This document shows, in pieces, positions 1-12,078 of a stretch of 60,000 bases of DNA. Numbering within the stretch: the stretch's first letter is position 1; each line of letters begins with the position of its first letter. This DNA is from Lineus longissimus (lineage: Eukaryota > Nemertea > Pilidiophora > Heteronemertea > Lineidae), in contig NC_088315.1 of assembly GCF_910592395.1 (NCBI RefSeq), positions 18,833,808 through 18,893,807 on the forward strand. The letters run 5' to 3'. The notes under the pieces were generated by a model, which saw only the letters and a list, made by a program, of their open reading frames with translations, was not told the DNA's origin and ran no database searches. The translations under genes and the position numbers were made by a program.

Positions 1-484
1 CATGTGCACTATATTGACGTCTCCTCACGTCTGTCCAAATATTATTCCCGCGAAGCCATCATGCATCGTGTGCCATCATGCATCAGTGTATTCATCAATA
101 TTATACTCCTGCAATGAGTGTGAATAGAAGGCCTTCAATATAACAGTATTTGCCCTGATCTTCGCCCCCAAGGACCGGAACAATTGGTGAGTGGATATTC
201 AAAACAAGAAAAGAACGCCCATAGCAAGATCCGTCATATTTCTATGTAATATTAATTATGTCAAATAAGCTGGTGGATATCTGATATCTAATTGTATCGT
301 TGAACTATTGACGCATAGCACTAATTAGTAGGCCTATGAAATAATGATGAACTGTGTGATCAGAGAATTACGTAGGCCCTGCGCACAATGATTCAAAGTC
401 GACATAGGGTCGATTGTAAGTGTTTGCCTGACCAAAGATGATAATAAAAGATTCTGGCATAGGCCTGGTTGTCAAAAACAAATC

Positions 485-583
485 TTGTCACTAACGCTGG
501 CGCTAACGTTACCTGGCGTTATCTCCTTCAGTTAAGCCATTAGACTTAGCGCCAAGTTAAGGTAACGCCAGCGTTAGTGACAA
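485..583. repeat. short inverted repeat (18-bp perfect arms)
   Basis: The arms at 485-502 and 566-583 are exact reverse complements (TTGTCACTAACGCTGGCG) around a 63-bp loop. Nothing coding is seen. The rest of 1-1315 shows no recognisable gene, apart from a run of C at about 1129-1146. Confidence 0.6.
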
Positions 584-1315
584 AACTTGGTTTTGAACGC
601 ACACCGCCGATAAATCGGCATGGGAGTAAAATGGTACATACATGTAAAAAATGACAGGGTATCGGTACCACGTGCAGGCCGCGCCGTGAGTAAGAAATCG
701 CTTGATGAAAAACCGCGCGCCCGCGGGGAAAGGGGATTAAGAAGACCACATGCCGTAAAGCTAAGGGTAGGCTAAGCCCTATGTTATCTCTTGATATATG
801 CATAAAGGTCCGGTTATAGCAACAACGAACGATTTTCTAATGAAATTTCCTGCAGGCGATATTGACGCATAGTGAGCTAACTCTGGCGTTTGTCTGTAGT
901 AACGCCAATTGAGAAACTGGGCCTGTGTAGGCCATACTTGAATAAAGAGCATCCAGTACTGGGGTGCACTCCTTCTTTCGGTCTTCGACTTTCTGCAGAC
1001 TTGTATGTTTAAATAAGTGACGTAATACCAATTAGAGTTGGTAAAGACTAGTCTTTAGTCTGTTTATTCCCTAATGTCAAAGTTGATGAAGAGAAGAACC
1101 GTCCATCTATTCTGTCCCTCTAGTTGACACCCCCCCCCCCCCCCCCTCCTACTCCCATCCCCGCTATTTGTTTCTGAAAATATCTATGAAGTTACAAAGT
1201 TTTGTGTTCTTTTAAAGCGCGCGATATACGCCCGATAAACCTGCGATGACGATGGCAATACAAAAATAGCTTACAGTCCAATCAAAGAAGGGAAAATCAA
1301 CTGTATAATCACAAT

Positions 1316-1464
1316 ATGTCGGCCAAGATTAGTCCTCCTAGCATGCTGAGTCTTACCGATTTATGTCGATCAATTATGTCACAATCTGAAGACAATCAAA
1401 GTCCAAGTCCGGCAAAAACGAAAGAATATGAATACGAATATTTGATAGGAGTTCAGAGAGGCGG
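1316..1464 (+). CDS. candidate first coding exon, unknown protein
   Basis: An ATG opens a 50-codon frame that begins MSAKISPPSMLSL and ends with an acidic/tyrosine-rich stretch (KEYEYEYLIGV) before a GTAAGT donor at 1465. Without splicing the frame stops at 1466. The composition is protein-like and the donor is a perfect consensus, but no downstream exon was recognised and the next recognisable candidate (1723-1801) is on the other strand. The family is unknown. It could be a chance open frame. Confidence 0.25.
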
Positions 1465-1722
1465 GTAAGTTCCAAAAAATGCTATTTCTCAAAATTCCTT
1501 TTGATATATAATTGTTCACTTTAGTCTAGAGGTAATCCTTGGCCATATAATCCGGCTGATAATCGCCACCAAACCAACACCAAAACCCAAGATACCGCAT
1601 TAGCAAGACGAGGAAGGGAATGAATGATTTTATACCAATGATACTGAAATATGATGCGAAATATGATATCAAAATCATGCAAATATTGAACATGTTCGGG
1701 CTTGTTCTAATTTTCCACTTAC

Positions 1723-1801
1723 CCTGACTTCTTGCTTCCTCAATTAGCAAGCAGACGACACAAGCCAACATAAACACAGAAAAACGCAACCTTGAATCCA
1801 T
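1723..1801 (-). CDS. candidate signal-peptide exon, unknown secreted protein
   Basis: Read on the minus strand, an ATG at 1801 gives a 26-residue peptide: a short charged start (MDSRLR), a hydrophobic core (FSVFMLACVVCLLI), then a more polar end (EEARSQ). It is followed immediately by a perfect GTAAGT donor in phase 1. This is the usual layout of a first exon encoding a signal peptide. No following exon could be identified; the open frame through the intron ends at 1526 and is not convincing. The product is unknown. Confidence 0.35.
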
Positions 1802-2060
1802 CTTATCGTCTGCTCGGCACCAATGATCAGCAAAAGTGTACGGATCAAGAACTTTGAATGAAAATTTGAAGAAGAAGCGAAGATTCCTGCTAAGATGTGA
1901 TTGGGAGACACAATGGGCACTTGAAATCACTACAGTAGCAATGAGGTCAAGAAAAAAATGCCACTTTATACCATCGATCAGAATATTCCGCGAAATCTCG
2001 TCACATGATCTTCCTGTTGCACTTCATGGATTACACTTACCTCGCCCCCGCTCTGCTTGA

Positions 2061-4416
2061 GCAATTTCTTCGGTGACCTTTGCTGTACATCGCTTTAAGG
2101 AAGTATCCTTGGTGGACGAGGTTGCTGACACACCAGGGGGCAAGTTTAATTAACCATAACTTGAGATAAGCGAAACCTGTTCATCAACGAAACAAGCGAG
2201 CCCAGCAAGGAAACCTTTTTTATCTTCAGCAAAAGAGAAAATCACTGAAAAATACGTTTCAAAGCCTTGTTGTAGGAGGAGGATTTTCAGATGGAAACGG
2301 ACAATTATCGTCTACACTCCGGACGCATTGGACCGGCCTCGTTCTGTCGGAAGGTGATCCAATTAGGACAACGCAATGGACTGCCTCGGGAGTCTATTAT
2401 CGTCCCGCTCACTATTGAATTAATCGACCATAATTTCGCCGAATACAAATCATGAATGACACACGTGTTTTCAATCTCAATATTATCACTTTGGTCTCGA
2501 AGTTATTATTTTATCATTACTACACGAATTCATGCGGGGTTGATTTCTGGACGCGGAAGTTTGCGCACGTGCGGTGCTCACGTCCTCCATGCCCGAGAGC
2601 AGACGACTGCCCCCTGTGGAGAATGACCAGGAACAAGACCAGATTATAAAAGGAATCCAGGCCTGGACCCTTTCGAAGGGCACCTGTTTTAATCATATGT
2701 TTCATTCAACTACACTCCGCACGCAGTGGACTGCCACTTCGTCAGATTTCACCAATAATGACTTTCATTTTGTTGTCTCATGATAAGTTTTCATTGACAC
2801 ATATTATCCTGATATATATAAGATTTCTAGTCAATGTGGCAAAAATCGATGTAATAATTGGCGAGAAATATCTAAATTGCAGTGTTTTTACTTTTTACGC
2901 AAAATTATATCATTAGTGTACTCGTGTTTTGTGGCCCACCCGATATACTGTGGAGTGGAAGGCGACTCATCCTGAACTTCAGTGCAACACTCGGCACAAT
3001 GACCAAGCTTGTGTAACCACTGCGAGGGGAGGAGCATGTATATGAGTGACTCTGGTCAAGGACTCTGGTCTTTGAGGGCAGCCGATAACTTGGCATGAAC
3101 AATGTTTTCAATTACCCGCCTACTCGATCCTTTCAGGAAACGAGGGCGTGGTTATGTAAGAAGCGTGACCTCCGTTATCAATTGAGATAAGTAGGAGACG
3201 ACGCTATCCCGTCGTCACTCGCAGATGTGACTGCCCCTTCCCCACATCCTTGTCTGACATAAGAAAGAAGGCGGAAGACAAGCGATGGCTACATGATCGG
3301 TCGACTGACCCATTTTCAACTGCTGTTAACACGAAACCCTTCTCCACTTCGGCCTTCAAAGTTCTCATTTGAATAATGGGGGTAAAAATTACACTTTTTG
3401 ACATTTTTCGTCAAAAAAAATCGGAGTAAAGACACACTTTTTCTGATTTCGGTAGTGGCATTTGCCCCCCCCCCCTGCTCCCCCTGCCGGTCCACAGGCG
3501 TTTGCGTATACATGTTCCATCATGAAAGGAGGAGACTTTAGGAATGATGTTTACCGCCGGTAAATCGGCATGTCTCCCCGCCCCCGCTATAGCTTCGCCG
3601 CTTTTGACCCGGCAACGTCTGGGGAGGGCCAGCCGCGGATTCCTGCCCCCTCCCCGCTAAAAACGGCCCGGAATATGGTCGTTAAAAGACAGTCTTTTTA
3701 TAATCTGTCCCTGGTACCCGAACTATAGTCTCGCAGCCCAATCATGGAGGGATGGACACACTTCCTGTCGTCAAAGACTAACGAACAGGATGTCCAAGGA
3801 CACACTTTAAAGGAAAACACCGCTTAGCTGAATGCTATCTGGTATGTTTTCTGAATAGATGGGAGCATTGATAAAAAGTTAAAAGATCTGGGCCTACTAT
3901 TGATGTCCTTGAAAACCAGGACCATTAGCATGCTCCTCCCGTTGCACACAAGCTTTGGTGCCAAGTAAAAGGCCCTGAAGCTCAGAATGGCTATATAATA
4001 TTTGTTCTATGTTCTGGTCTTTAGTTGTACATCCCAAATTGGTCGTTTGAGGACAAAGTCACAACCAACAGGTAAGGACCTCAGAAAAGTGCATACTAGT
4101 ATTCAAAGGGACAACATCATTCAAGTTTTATTACAAGCATTGAATTTTTAATGGAAATGACTACTTGGCAAGCCCGGTGCGACGGGGATAGTAGTCCTAG
4201 GGCTGATAGTCCGTGTAACAATAGCCCGCATTGCTAAATGTTTTGGTTAGGGTTAGCGGTACAATAGATCATGCTGCTTAATTGGTCAAATACAATGCTA
4301 CCGGACTATGACTCCAGGGGGACTATATCCACTGTCACACCGGCTTACCAAACATTGACTTTTTCTTGTCCTGAATGGAGAGCCGAACTCATTAATATTA
4401 AAGTAAAGTCTCCAGC
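2061..4416. other. no recognisable gene
   Basis: Only short unsupported frames are present. There is a C-run near 3465-3474. I see no domain, splice-consistent exon set or repeat family here. Confidence 0.5.
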
Positions 4417-4563
4417 TCGCCAAACAGGGTAGATTTTTTACCTGTTTGGCAAGCCCGGCTGGCCGATCAGGGTGGCTTTTTAGTGCTGTTTGGCAAGCGG
4501 CTCTCCAAACAGGACAAAAAAAGATGCCTGTTCGGCGAGCGGCTTGCCAAATAGACCCGGCCA
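4417..4563. repeat. imperfect hairpin built from TTTGGCAAGC motifs
   Basis: Several copies of TTTGGCAAGC/GCCAAACAG lie in both orientations (CCAAACAGG, CTGTTTGGCAAGC, CTTGCCAAATAG), so the segment can fold on itself. It may be the remnant of a foldback element. Nothing coding is apparent. Confidence 0.45.
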
Positions 4564-4858
4564 ATTTTAATACGTCAAATGCTTCTATCCCAATTCAAGA
4601 TTTTAAAATTAGAGTACATGGTGTCCTAATTAGCAAGATTGGAGATTGTCGGAAACCATGGCTTATCTTGTCCAATTAGAGGCGGAAATGGCCTCGTCCA
4701 TCCTTTCCTTAGACGTTACGATTGGTGATCTCACAACGCCCTATTAACCCACTCAACCCCACCCTTCCCAGGAGTGATTTATTAGGGAAAGTGCTATTTC
4801 AGGCCATTTAAAGATGGGTGTGTAGCAGCCAAATTGAATGCTTTTATGCATCTTATTA

Positions 4859-5189
4859 TTAAAGGGTAACTCGTGTCAAATTTCACCATATACATGTAAT
4901 GTTTTAGCTGTTTTTGAGAAATGACTACGTCACTTTCTCATAAATCGGTAAGGTTTTCGAATCGAAATGCACATGTTCTAGAAATTGATGCTTTAATCCC
5001 GGCCAGACCGCTCGCTTCGATGCCATTTCGTTGATGACATCACAACATGAACATTTTCGCGGTCGCGGTGGTTTACATTCAGCGATTTTATAATAAATCT
5101 AATCAAAAATGGAAAATTTGAGCTTTACATTTGTGATCAACAATTAAAAACGGATGTATTTCCGCAAAGTTGTAAATCACATCATAGTA
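4859..5189 (-). mobile_element. TTAA-type MITE, copy 1
   Basis: This is the reverse-orientation copy of a non-coding element also present at 13455-13823 and 54533-54866. The ends resemble each other as imperfect terminal inverted repeats (TTAAAGGGTAACTCG against TTAAAGTGATACTATG), with TTAA at the edges. One end here is mutated to CTAA. No coding capacity is seen. TTAA targets are typical of piggyBac-like elements; that assignment is inferred. Confidence 0.7.
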
Positions 5190-5379
5190 TCACTCTAAGG
5201 GGGAGGGAGGCTGCAGGTTAGTGTTGTGTTAGGGTTCTTATCAAGCACATTTCCATGGTTTTTCACCTAGCTCAATGCGCTTTTGGGACCATTTATCATC
5301 CCGGTCTCTGCAGAAATCAACCTGGGGTTTCAACAAGCAACTTCTAAGCGCTCAATTGAACTCGACCTGTAGGAAGTTT

Positions 5380-5700
5380 CTAAGTGATGACTCGGCAAGG
5401 TATCGAACCCACGACCTCTTGATCATGAGACCGACACTCTACCACCTGTGTCACTGCCCTTCCACGACGATGTCTGAGATCCTGGATGGTTCTGGTACCT
5501 GAAGTTGAGTCTTGTCCCTTTGACATAGATAAAATTGAACCCATGACCTCTTGATCATGAGACCGACACTCTACTACCTTTGTCACCGCCCTTCCACGAC
5601 AGTGTCCGAGATCCTGGATGATTCCGGTACCTGAAGTTGACAGTCTTGTCCCTTTGACAAAGATAAAATTGAACCAAGAAGAAATGTGCTTAAATAGCTG
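5380..5700 (-). mobile_element. tRNA-derived SINE head, tandem dimer
   Basis: On the minus strand two successive units each carry a pol III A-box-like GGTGGTAGAGTGTCGG (TAGTAGAGTG in the second) and a B-box-like GGGTTCGATACC or GGGTTCAATT, with the tRNA-like spacing and a shared middle CTCATGATCAAGAGGTC. The unit repeats at about 140-150 bp. Related pieces occur near 33470-33535. The acceptor stem is not intact, so this is a SINE and not a tRNA gene. Confidence 0.6.
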
Positions 5701-5864
5701 GCTCTTTAATTACCATATTCTGTACAACCCGATGCTAAAATTAGATGACTTTGTATATATTACAATCAACGAGAAACAACCATTGCATGGACGCGTTGGT
5801 CCGATTCATTCATACGAGATGTCGAATGTAAACAAGCAGTTCTCTACACAAGAATGTGTAACTA

Positions 5865-6039
5865 CAGTAGAACCTCCCTTAGACACCTCTCTATTAAGGA
5901 CACCCTCTCTATTAAGGACACTAGTTTTGGTCCCAATTGGTTGTTTCCATTCGATTTGTCCTCTCTTATCAGGACACCTCTCTACTAAGGACAGCACTTG
6001 TCAGTTCCGAAGGTGTCCTTAATAAGAGAGGTTTTACTG
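5865..6039. mobile_element. CAGTRGAACCTC MITE, copy 1
   Basis: A palindrome-like element of about 175 bp, bounded by TA. The ends are CAGTAGAACCTC and GAGGTTTTACTG, and the interior has repeated GGACACCTCTCTATTAAGG phrases in both senses. The CAGT-GAACCTC terminus and TA target resemble pogo/Tigger-type elements (family knowledge). Other copies lie at about 8603, 11518, 12331, 14828, 17808, 19047, 19289, 24208, 24805, 30674 and 57394. No transposase is seen. Confidence 0.8.
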
Positions 6040-6064
6040 TATACATAAGTGACGACTCTGAGGT

Positions 6065-7030
6065 GAAACTCCACATTAGTTACGGCTGTCAGGAGTGGCG
6101 TAGCAGCACATTAGTGACGGCTGTCAGGAATTGTGTAATGACACATTAGTGACGGCTGTCAGGAGTTGTGTAATGACACATTAGTGACGGCTGTCAGGAA
6201 TTGTGTAATGACACATTAGTGACGGCTGTCAGGAATTGTGTAATGACACTTTAGTGACGGCTGTCAGGAATTGTGTAATGGCACATTAGTGACGGCTGTC
6301 AGGAATTGTGCAATGACACATTAGTGACGGCTGTCAGGAATTGGGTAACGACACATTAGTGACGGCTGTCAGGAACTGTGTAATGACACATTAGTGACGG
6401 CTGTCAGGAATTGTGTAACGACACATTAGTGACGGCTGTCAGGAACTGTGTAATGACACATTAGTGACGGCTGTCAGGAATTGTGTAACGACACATTAGT
6501 GACAGCTGTCAGGAATTGTGTAACGACACATTAGTGACGGCTGTCAGGAATTGTGTAACGACACATTAGTGACGGCTGTCAGGAACTGTGTAACAACACA
6601 TTAGTGATGGCGGTCAGGAATTGTGTAATGACACATTAGTGACGGCTGTCAGGAATTGTGTAATGACACATTAGTGACGGCGGTCAGGAATTGTGTAATG
6701 AAACATTAGTGACGGCTGTCAGGAATTGTGTAATGACACATTAGTGACGGCTGTCAGGAACTGTGTAATGACACATTAGTGACGGCTGTCAGGAACTGTG
6801 TAATGACACATCAGTGACGGCTGTCAGGAACTGTGTAACAACACATTAGTGATGGCGGTCAGGAATTGTGTAATGACACATTAGTGACGGCTGTCAGGAA
6901 TTGTGTAATGACACATTAGTGACGGCTGTCAGGAATTGTGTAATGACACATTAGTGACGGCTGTCAGGAATTGTGTAATGACACATTAGTGACGGCTGTC
7001 AGGAACTGTGTAACGACACTTTAGTGACGG
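6065..7030. repeat. 35-bp minisatellite, about 27 copies
   Basis: Head-to-tail units contain the core TTAGTGACGGCTGTCAGGA followed by an ATTGTGTAATGACACA-like tail. The period is exactly 35 bp (for example CTGTCAGG at 6121 and 6156). Units differ by a few substitutions and there are no unique spacers. Confidence 0.95.
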
Positions 7031-7394
7031 GTGAATGTGCAGTACGGATTTAGCCGTACGGCGCCAGTAGTATGCAGTGTACGGGCCCGGTAAATACCGG
7101 GTATGGTAGGAAAAGATGCACAGTTTGCTGGGTGGAAGATTTGACATTGCTGCCACCCAGCACCACGAGCTATGTGCCTCCCCATGTGTGAGATATTTTC
7201 ACCCTGCCCCTGAAATGTTGTCATGAAGGACAGCTTTGGATTTGGCCCATGACCTAAACTGTGCATCGCCGTGCGGGAGATATCAAAGCAACAATCCTGC
7301 TGGGAAGGACCTGAAGAAGCAAAACATGGTAAATAGAATAAATAGAAATCTAGAATACACTGCACACAACACATACCTTTTTCTATCAGGTATA

Positions 7395-7735
7395 GTTTAA
7401 GGGTTGATCATAGACACCACAATTTTGGTTAGAACTTGAAATCCTAAAGCAATCAGAACTCCTTCAAGTGAAGTGAATGCCAATTTCAAGCGTGGGAGTC
7501 AGTTCTTAGTTTTCTATAGAACAGCCTCCCACCCTTGAAATTGGGTTGGTAAGAAGAGGTTTTTGGGGGGAAATCGGTGACGGACATGGGATGGATTTGA
7601 CTGAGGCCTACCTTGGGTCTGGTAGCACAAGTTTCTTGCTAGCTCCAGCCGCTGGAGTAGATTGCCTCTTGAAAGATTTCTAATTGCTATAGGATTTCAA
7701 TTCCAGCCAAAACGATGGTGCCTCTGGTCAACCCT
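7395..7735. repeat. dispersed repeat, copy 1 (partner at 29418-29800)
   Basis: The two segments share, in the same order and with drift, TTAGAACTTGA, AAGTGAATGCCAATTTCAA, a GCCTCCCA block, GACAGACATGGG-like text and a TTTCTAGCCAAAATGGTGGTGCC-like end. There is no coding content. The surrounding 7031-8600 shows no recognised gene. Confidence 0.5.
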
Positions 7736-8602
7736 TTACCTTACTTGATCTCCTTATAACAAAGCAGAATGAACTGTGTTTATAGAGGTACGGTAAAATC
7801 CATACAAAAATGGTCTGAGAAAAATTATGATATGTACAACTACCGTACATAAGCGCTCACTCATTCATCAGTCAATTGTACATTTTAACCCTCAGGACCC
7901 GGCGGGTCACTATAGCGGCCTGAAACCGGCTTATATGAGCTCCATCTTACATTGGCCTGAGAAACTACGCATCCCCGCACAACAGTAATTCTTTTGGTTT
8001 CATAATTAGACAGTAGATGTCACCCCTAAACACGGGGAGATCATCAGCAATGATCTATCATAGGTAATCGGCTCTAGTTTTCTTAATTCTTGACGGATTT
8101 TAGTTCTGTCAGCTAGATCACAGTAACAATGGTATTAAGAGAGTAAAAAGCACCATAAATTTGACATCCAGAATGTCGTCTTTTGCAGTGATGTCATCTT
8201 CATGGCCTCTAAAGCATGACTTCATGGCTTCCGTGTAAGTAATATGGCCTTTGGTATTAAAACTTAACTCACCTAAAAAAGTATGTGAGGTATTTGCTGT
8301 ACTCAAAACTGTCCTAACTCAACAAGCAAAATGTGGGGTTATTTTTCGCCCGATTTTGAAAATTCAAAGTTTTACAGAAAGCTGACGATTAGATAATTTC
8401 ATGGCAGCTCTGAAATTACGCCCTTTTGAGGAGGGGAAAAACAGCAATCTACCAAAAATTGGAAATGTCTCAACCCAGGCTGGGAAGAGTTTAATCTTCT
8501 AGAGATTTCTAATCGAATTAAGGCGCAGTAATACACACTGCCCCAGGCAGTCTATAACTACTTTGCCATGGTACACATGTCCATTTACACACTCAGTGCA
8601 TT

Positions 8603-8783
8603 ATAGTGGAACCTCCCTTAGCGGACACCTCTCTATCAAGGACAACCTCTCTATCAAGGACACTAGTATTTGTTCCAAATTGGTTGTTTCCATTCAATTT
8701 GACCTCTCTAATCAGGACACCTCTCTATTAAGGACAGCATTTGTCAGTCCCGAGGGTGTCCTTAATAGAGAGGTTCTACTGTA
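8603..8783. mobile_element. CAGTRGAACCTC MITE, copy 2
   Basis: Near full-length copy: start TAGTGGAACCTCCC, end GAGGTTCTACTGTA, with the same internal GGACACCTCTCTAT phrases. Confidence 0.8.
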
Positions 8784-9240
8784 CTTTCAAATTCAATTCT
8801 ACAACTAAATCTATTGTTCAACACGAAAAGCATTCAACGCTCTCTCATTATGTACAATGAGTAATAATACAATAAAAATAATGTAAATGCATTATTAGAG
8901 AGAAAAGATCAGATTAAGCAACTAATTTATGTATAATATGATTAGAAATAGAGTGTAAATTAAACCTATTTTTGCGCAAATTTCTATACTTCTCACGATT
9001 TTAACAGCTTATTTACATGATTTTAGTCGTACTTCACTATAATGGATCAGTATTTTGGTCCCCAGCGTCAGGACGCACGACACGATGATGGCAGAAGTAC
9101 AAGTTTGATGACGTCATAATACGATAAACTATGACGCACTTTCCAGTTAAGGTCTCATATCGGTGAAACTAGAGTATCTGAAAGCTGTAGCAGTAACTCG
9201 TAACTGCACATGCTGATGAGACTCTGGTGAAGTGCTCCGC

Positions 9241-9463
9241 ACACGAGCGATTATTGTTCACTGCGACCTGCGATCACGACCGTGTGTGACAGAAATTGCC
9301 GGTTTGCGGTGGTCCTTGCTGACACCTGTGACAAGACTCAGTGATCGCTGCGACCGACAATCAATATCAAACTATGCAATTATCCGTTTTACCAGCAGAC
9401 AAGCGATCATTTCTCGCTCATATAATTGTCGCAGGTCGCAGCATCAAAAATCACTCGTTCGCG
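9241..9463. repeat. imperfect palindromic element rich in GCGACC motifs
   Basis: The left part has CACTGCGACCTGCGATCAC and the right part has TGTCGCAGGTCGCAG with flanking CGAGCGAT/ATCGCTCG-type phrases in inverse order, so the roughly 220-bp segment is partly self-complementary. It is probably a small foldback element. Confidence 0.45.
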
Positions 9464-9483
9464 CTGCACTTTTAACTTAGATC

Positions 9484-10129
9484 TTGCGAGATAGAAATAT
9501 AAAGCTTTCACTTTAGTCAGCTGTTAAAGATACATCGTATCACAAAATTCTAATTCTATTTCTACCAATAGGCAATACATTGACACACAACATTTGATAA
9601 ATGCATGACGCACCATAAATCTCCACGTTTGGCAAGTATGCCCCTTATGGGCCTTTAAAAAGTCAGTGCATAAGCACACGTATGTACATGAACACACCTT
9701 TAACCCTTTCCGGAATCCGGAAAAGGCACAAAAATGGGCAGAACAGACTTTCAAGCGGACAGCATTTAGATTTACTGTTCCCAAACACACCGATTTATGC
9801 ACACTTTAAGCCCAAAGACCCCCCTCACACTAACACACAGCACCCTATGAGAATTCTTATACCAAATCAACAGCCGAAAAATTAGACATTGACTTTATAG
9901 TTTTTTATGTACAAGCACAAGCATTGGATGATGTGAATAAAGCCTAGTAAATGCTTTTACTTAAAACTGCATGTAGATTTACACTAGGCCTTCCTGTACA
10001 CAACCAAAGTAAAAGCATTTACTTGACTTTTTTCATATCACCCAATGGCTCAGTCACTTTCATTAACTGATACTCATATCATAAAGAATTAAACTTAAAG
10101 GACTATTAAGAATTTGGAACTTCAGATAT
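9484..10129. other. no recognisable feature
   Basis: AT-rich sequence with only short unsupported open frames. Confidence 0.45.
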
Positions 10130-10800
10130 CAGATTTGCTCCCTAATGAGAATAGAGAGGAATACTGGCCTAGGGACATCACCCTGATCACAAAGCTCTGG
10201 GGCTCTGTGGCTTCAGAACTGCTCCCTAATGAAGAATAGAGAGGAATACTGGCCTAGGGACATCACCCTGATCACAAAGCTCTGGGGCTCTGTGGCTTCA
10301 GAACTGCTCCCTAATGAAGGATAGAGAGGAATACTAGCCTAGGGACATCACCCTGATCACAAAGCTCTGGGGCTCTGTGGCTTCAGACCTGCTCCCTAAT
10401 GAAGAATAGAGAGGAATGTTGGCCAAAGGACATCACCCTGATCACACAGCCCTGGGGCTCTGTGGCTTCAGACCTGCTCCCTAATGAAGGATAGAGAGGA
10501 ATACTGGCCAAAGGACGCCACCCTGACCACAAAGCCCTGGGGCTCTGTGGCTTCAGACCTGCTCCCTAATGAGAATAGAGAGGAATACCGGCCAGAGGAC
10601 ACCACCCTGACCACAAAGCTCTGGGGCTCTGTGGCTCTGTGGCAAAGCTCTGGGGCTCGGTGGCTTCAGACCTGCTCCCTAATGAGAATAGAGGAATACC
10701 GGCCAAAGGACATTACCCTGTCCACAAAGCTCTTGGGCTCTGTGGCTCTGTGGCAAAGCTCTGGGGCTCTGTGGCAAAGCTCTGGGGCTCTGTGGCAGAA
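10130..10800. repeat. 85-bp minisatellite, about 7 copies
   Basis: GCTCCCTAATGA recurs at about 10136, 10221, 10305, 10391, 10476, 10561 and 10672, followed each time by GAGGAATAC, GGACATCACCCTGA and CTCTGGGGCTCTGTGGC. The last units carry an extra amplification of the GCTCTGTGGCAAAGCTCTGGG phrase. Confidence 0.9.
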
Positions 10801-10953
10801 CCCTCTAGGACAGCCGACTTTGTTACCAAAAACAGACTGTCTAGCGTGCATCTTGATTGTAACTTTAGCGCGCAGAAAGTCATCGGTATGTCGTTGCTGA
10901 TACATCTTGCCGATTACCTGCGGTAGCGCTCCTGAAACCTTTATCTCGCAAAA

Positions 10954-10966
10954 CAAGATGGCGGAC
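10954..10966 (+). promoter_or_regulatory. TISU-like initiator (CAAGATGGCGGA)
   Basis: CAAGATGGCGGAC matches the TISU/YY1 pattern SAASATGGCGGC in all but the last base. A CCAAT sequence lies just downstream (TGACCAATAC) and the local sequence is CpG-richer than its surroundings. Genes using TISU start transcription only a few bases upstream of the ATG (family knowledge). Confidence 0.35.
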
Positions 10967-11071
10967 ACGCCAAGCGCACAGTCTTGTTGGCTGACCAATA
11001 CCCTCGGCACTCAGAAAAAGGCTGATGATTTTTCTTTTGAAATGATAACTTGTGATACCAAAGGATTTTAG
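10958..11071 (+). CDS. candidate short ORF at the TISU-like start, unknown
   Basis: From the TISU-like ATG a 37-codon frame begins MADTPSAQSCWLTNTLGT and ends with a TAG at 11069. It reads like protein (mixed composition, acidic/phenylalanine-rich end). A perfect GTAAGAAT donor follows an AAG at about 11185, so the segment could also be a first exon or a non-coding antisense transcript. It lies downstream of the ric8 stop and would converge with ric8. No family recognised. Confidence 0.25.
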   Translation: MADTPSAQSCWLTNTLGTQKKADDFSFEMITCDTKGF

Positions 11072-11517
11072 ACTGTTTGATCATTCGATAAAGAAAGTCA
11101 GTAATCCACACTCGCTCTTGATATTTATTGGTTGCATAACCAACCAGCACACAATTTTGATATGTCAAATTTTGCACATACGCAAGGTAAGAATAGTACT
11201 ACCAGTTCATCCATTTTTTAGATTTTCAATCCACACAATTTTCACGCAGAGATCGCACCAACCATATCCATGTTGAAATATACATCCCACAAAGAATGGA
11301 TATAGACTAGTCTTTACTGATCTTGATCTCAGGTTAGCAGAATCTTTGTTAATCCAGTATGATCCAGGGGAATACCCCTTATGCAAAGAAACATATTAAA
11401 TGAAATATTCCTTTTGGGCCAATAAATATTTCCATCAAATCCTGACTGATAGTCTTATTTGGCGACTCTTTGATAATCCTGGTTCCGACCCTGCTTTTGT
11501 CTCCCAGGACAGATGTT

Positions 11518-11735
11518 CGGTGAAACCTCTCTTAGTGGACACCTCTCTACTAAGTACACTCTCCATGAAGTACAGAGGTCACCTCTCTATTAAGAAACAC
11601 ACTCTCTAAAGGACACATATTCGTCCCGACGCTGTCATTTCCATCCAAATTGACCTCAATATTCAGAACACCTCTCTATCAAGGACCTAATTGGGCAGTC
11701 CAAAAGGTGTTCGTAATAGAGAGGTCAAACTGTAG
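11518..11735. mobile_element. CAGTRGAACCTC MITE, diverged copy 3
   Basis: Phrases GTGGACACCTCTCTACTAAG, ACACCTCTCTATCAAGGAC and GTAATAGAGAGGTCAAACTGTAG show a degenerate member of the family near the ric8 3' end. Confidence 0.7.
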
Positions 11736-11936
11736 TTTGTTTTCAGCCAGTTGGATTTATGCCTCCTGATTAAAGTTTATGAGAATATATTCCAATTTAA
11801 TCTGATGCGTTTTTCGCCGAATATTCAAGATTCTGACGTATGAGTCCAAGAAGTAATTTTTCCTACTGCAGACGAAATATGAAATCGACTTGTTCCCGGG
11901 ATATTCTGATTTCGGTTCAAGAGATTGTTTTCCATC

Positions 11937-12078
11937 TCAGTCGGAGTCTAGTTCGTCTTCATCACCACCAGGTGGGGCAGCTGGCGGCGCTGGCGCATTC
12001 TCCGCCAACTCAAAGACATGTTCGATCGGATGAGGTTTGCCATCGGGGCCGATCATGCTCGGCTGAATGATGCCTGTC
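11937..12078 (-). CDS. ric8: ric8 coding exon 13 and stop
   Basis: [20 protein letters not shown] matches VIQPMGMSPRGHL of the family. There follow an alanine/proline linker and an acidic tail, then TGA at 11937-11939. Confidence 0.94.

Noticed and set aside
5380-5700. true tRNA gene on the minus strand
   Set aside because: Box A and box B are present, but the acceptor stem is not paired and the unit is dimerised, as in a SINE.
6065-7030. CRISPR-like array
   Set aside because: The units are contiguous and have no unique spacers; it is a simple minisatellite in a eukaryotic genome.
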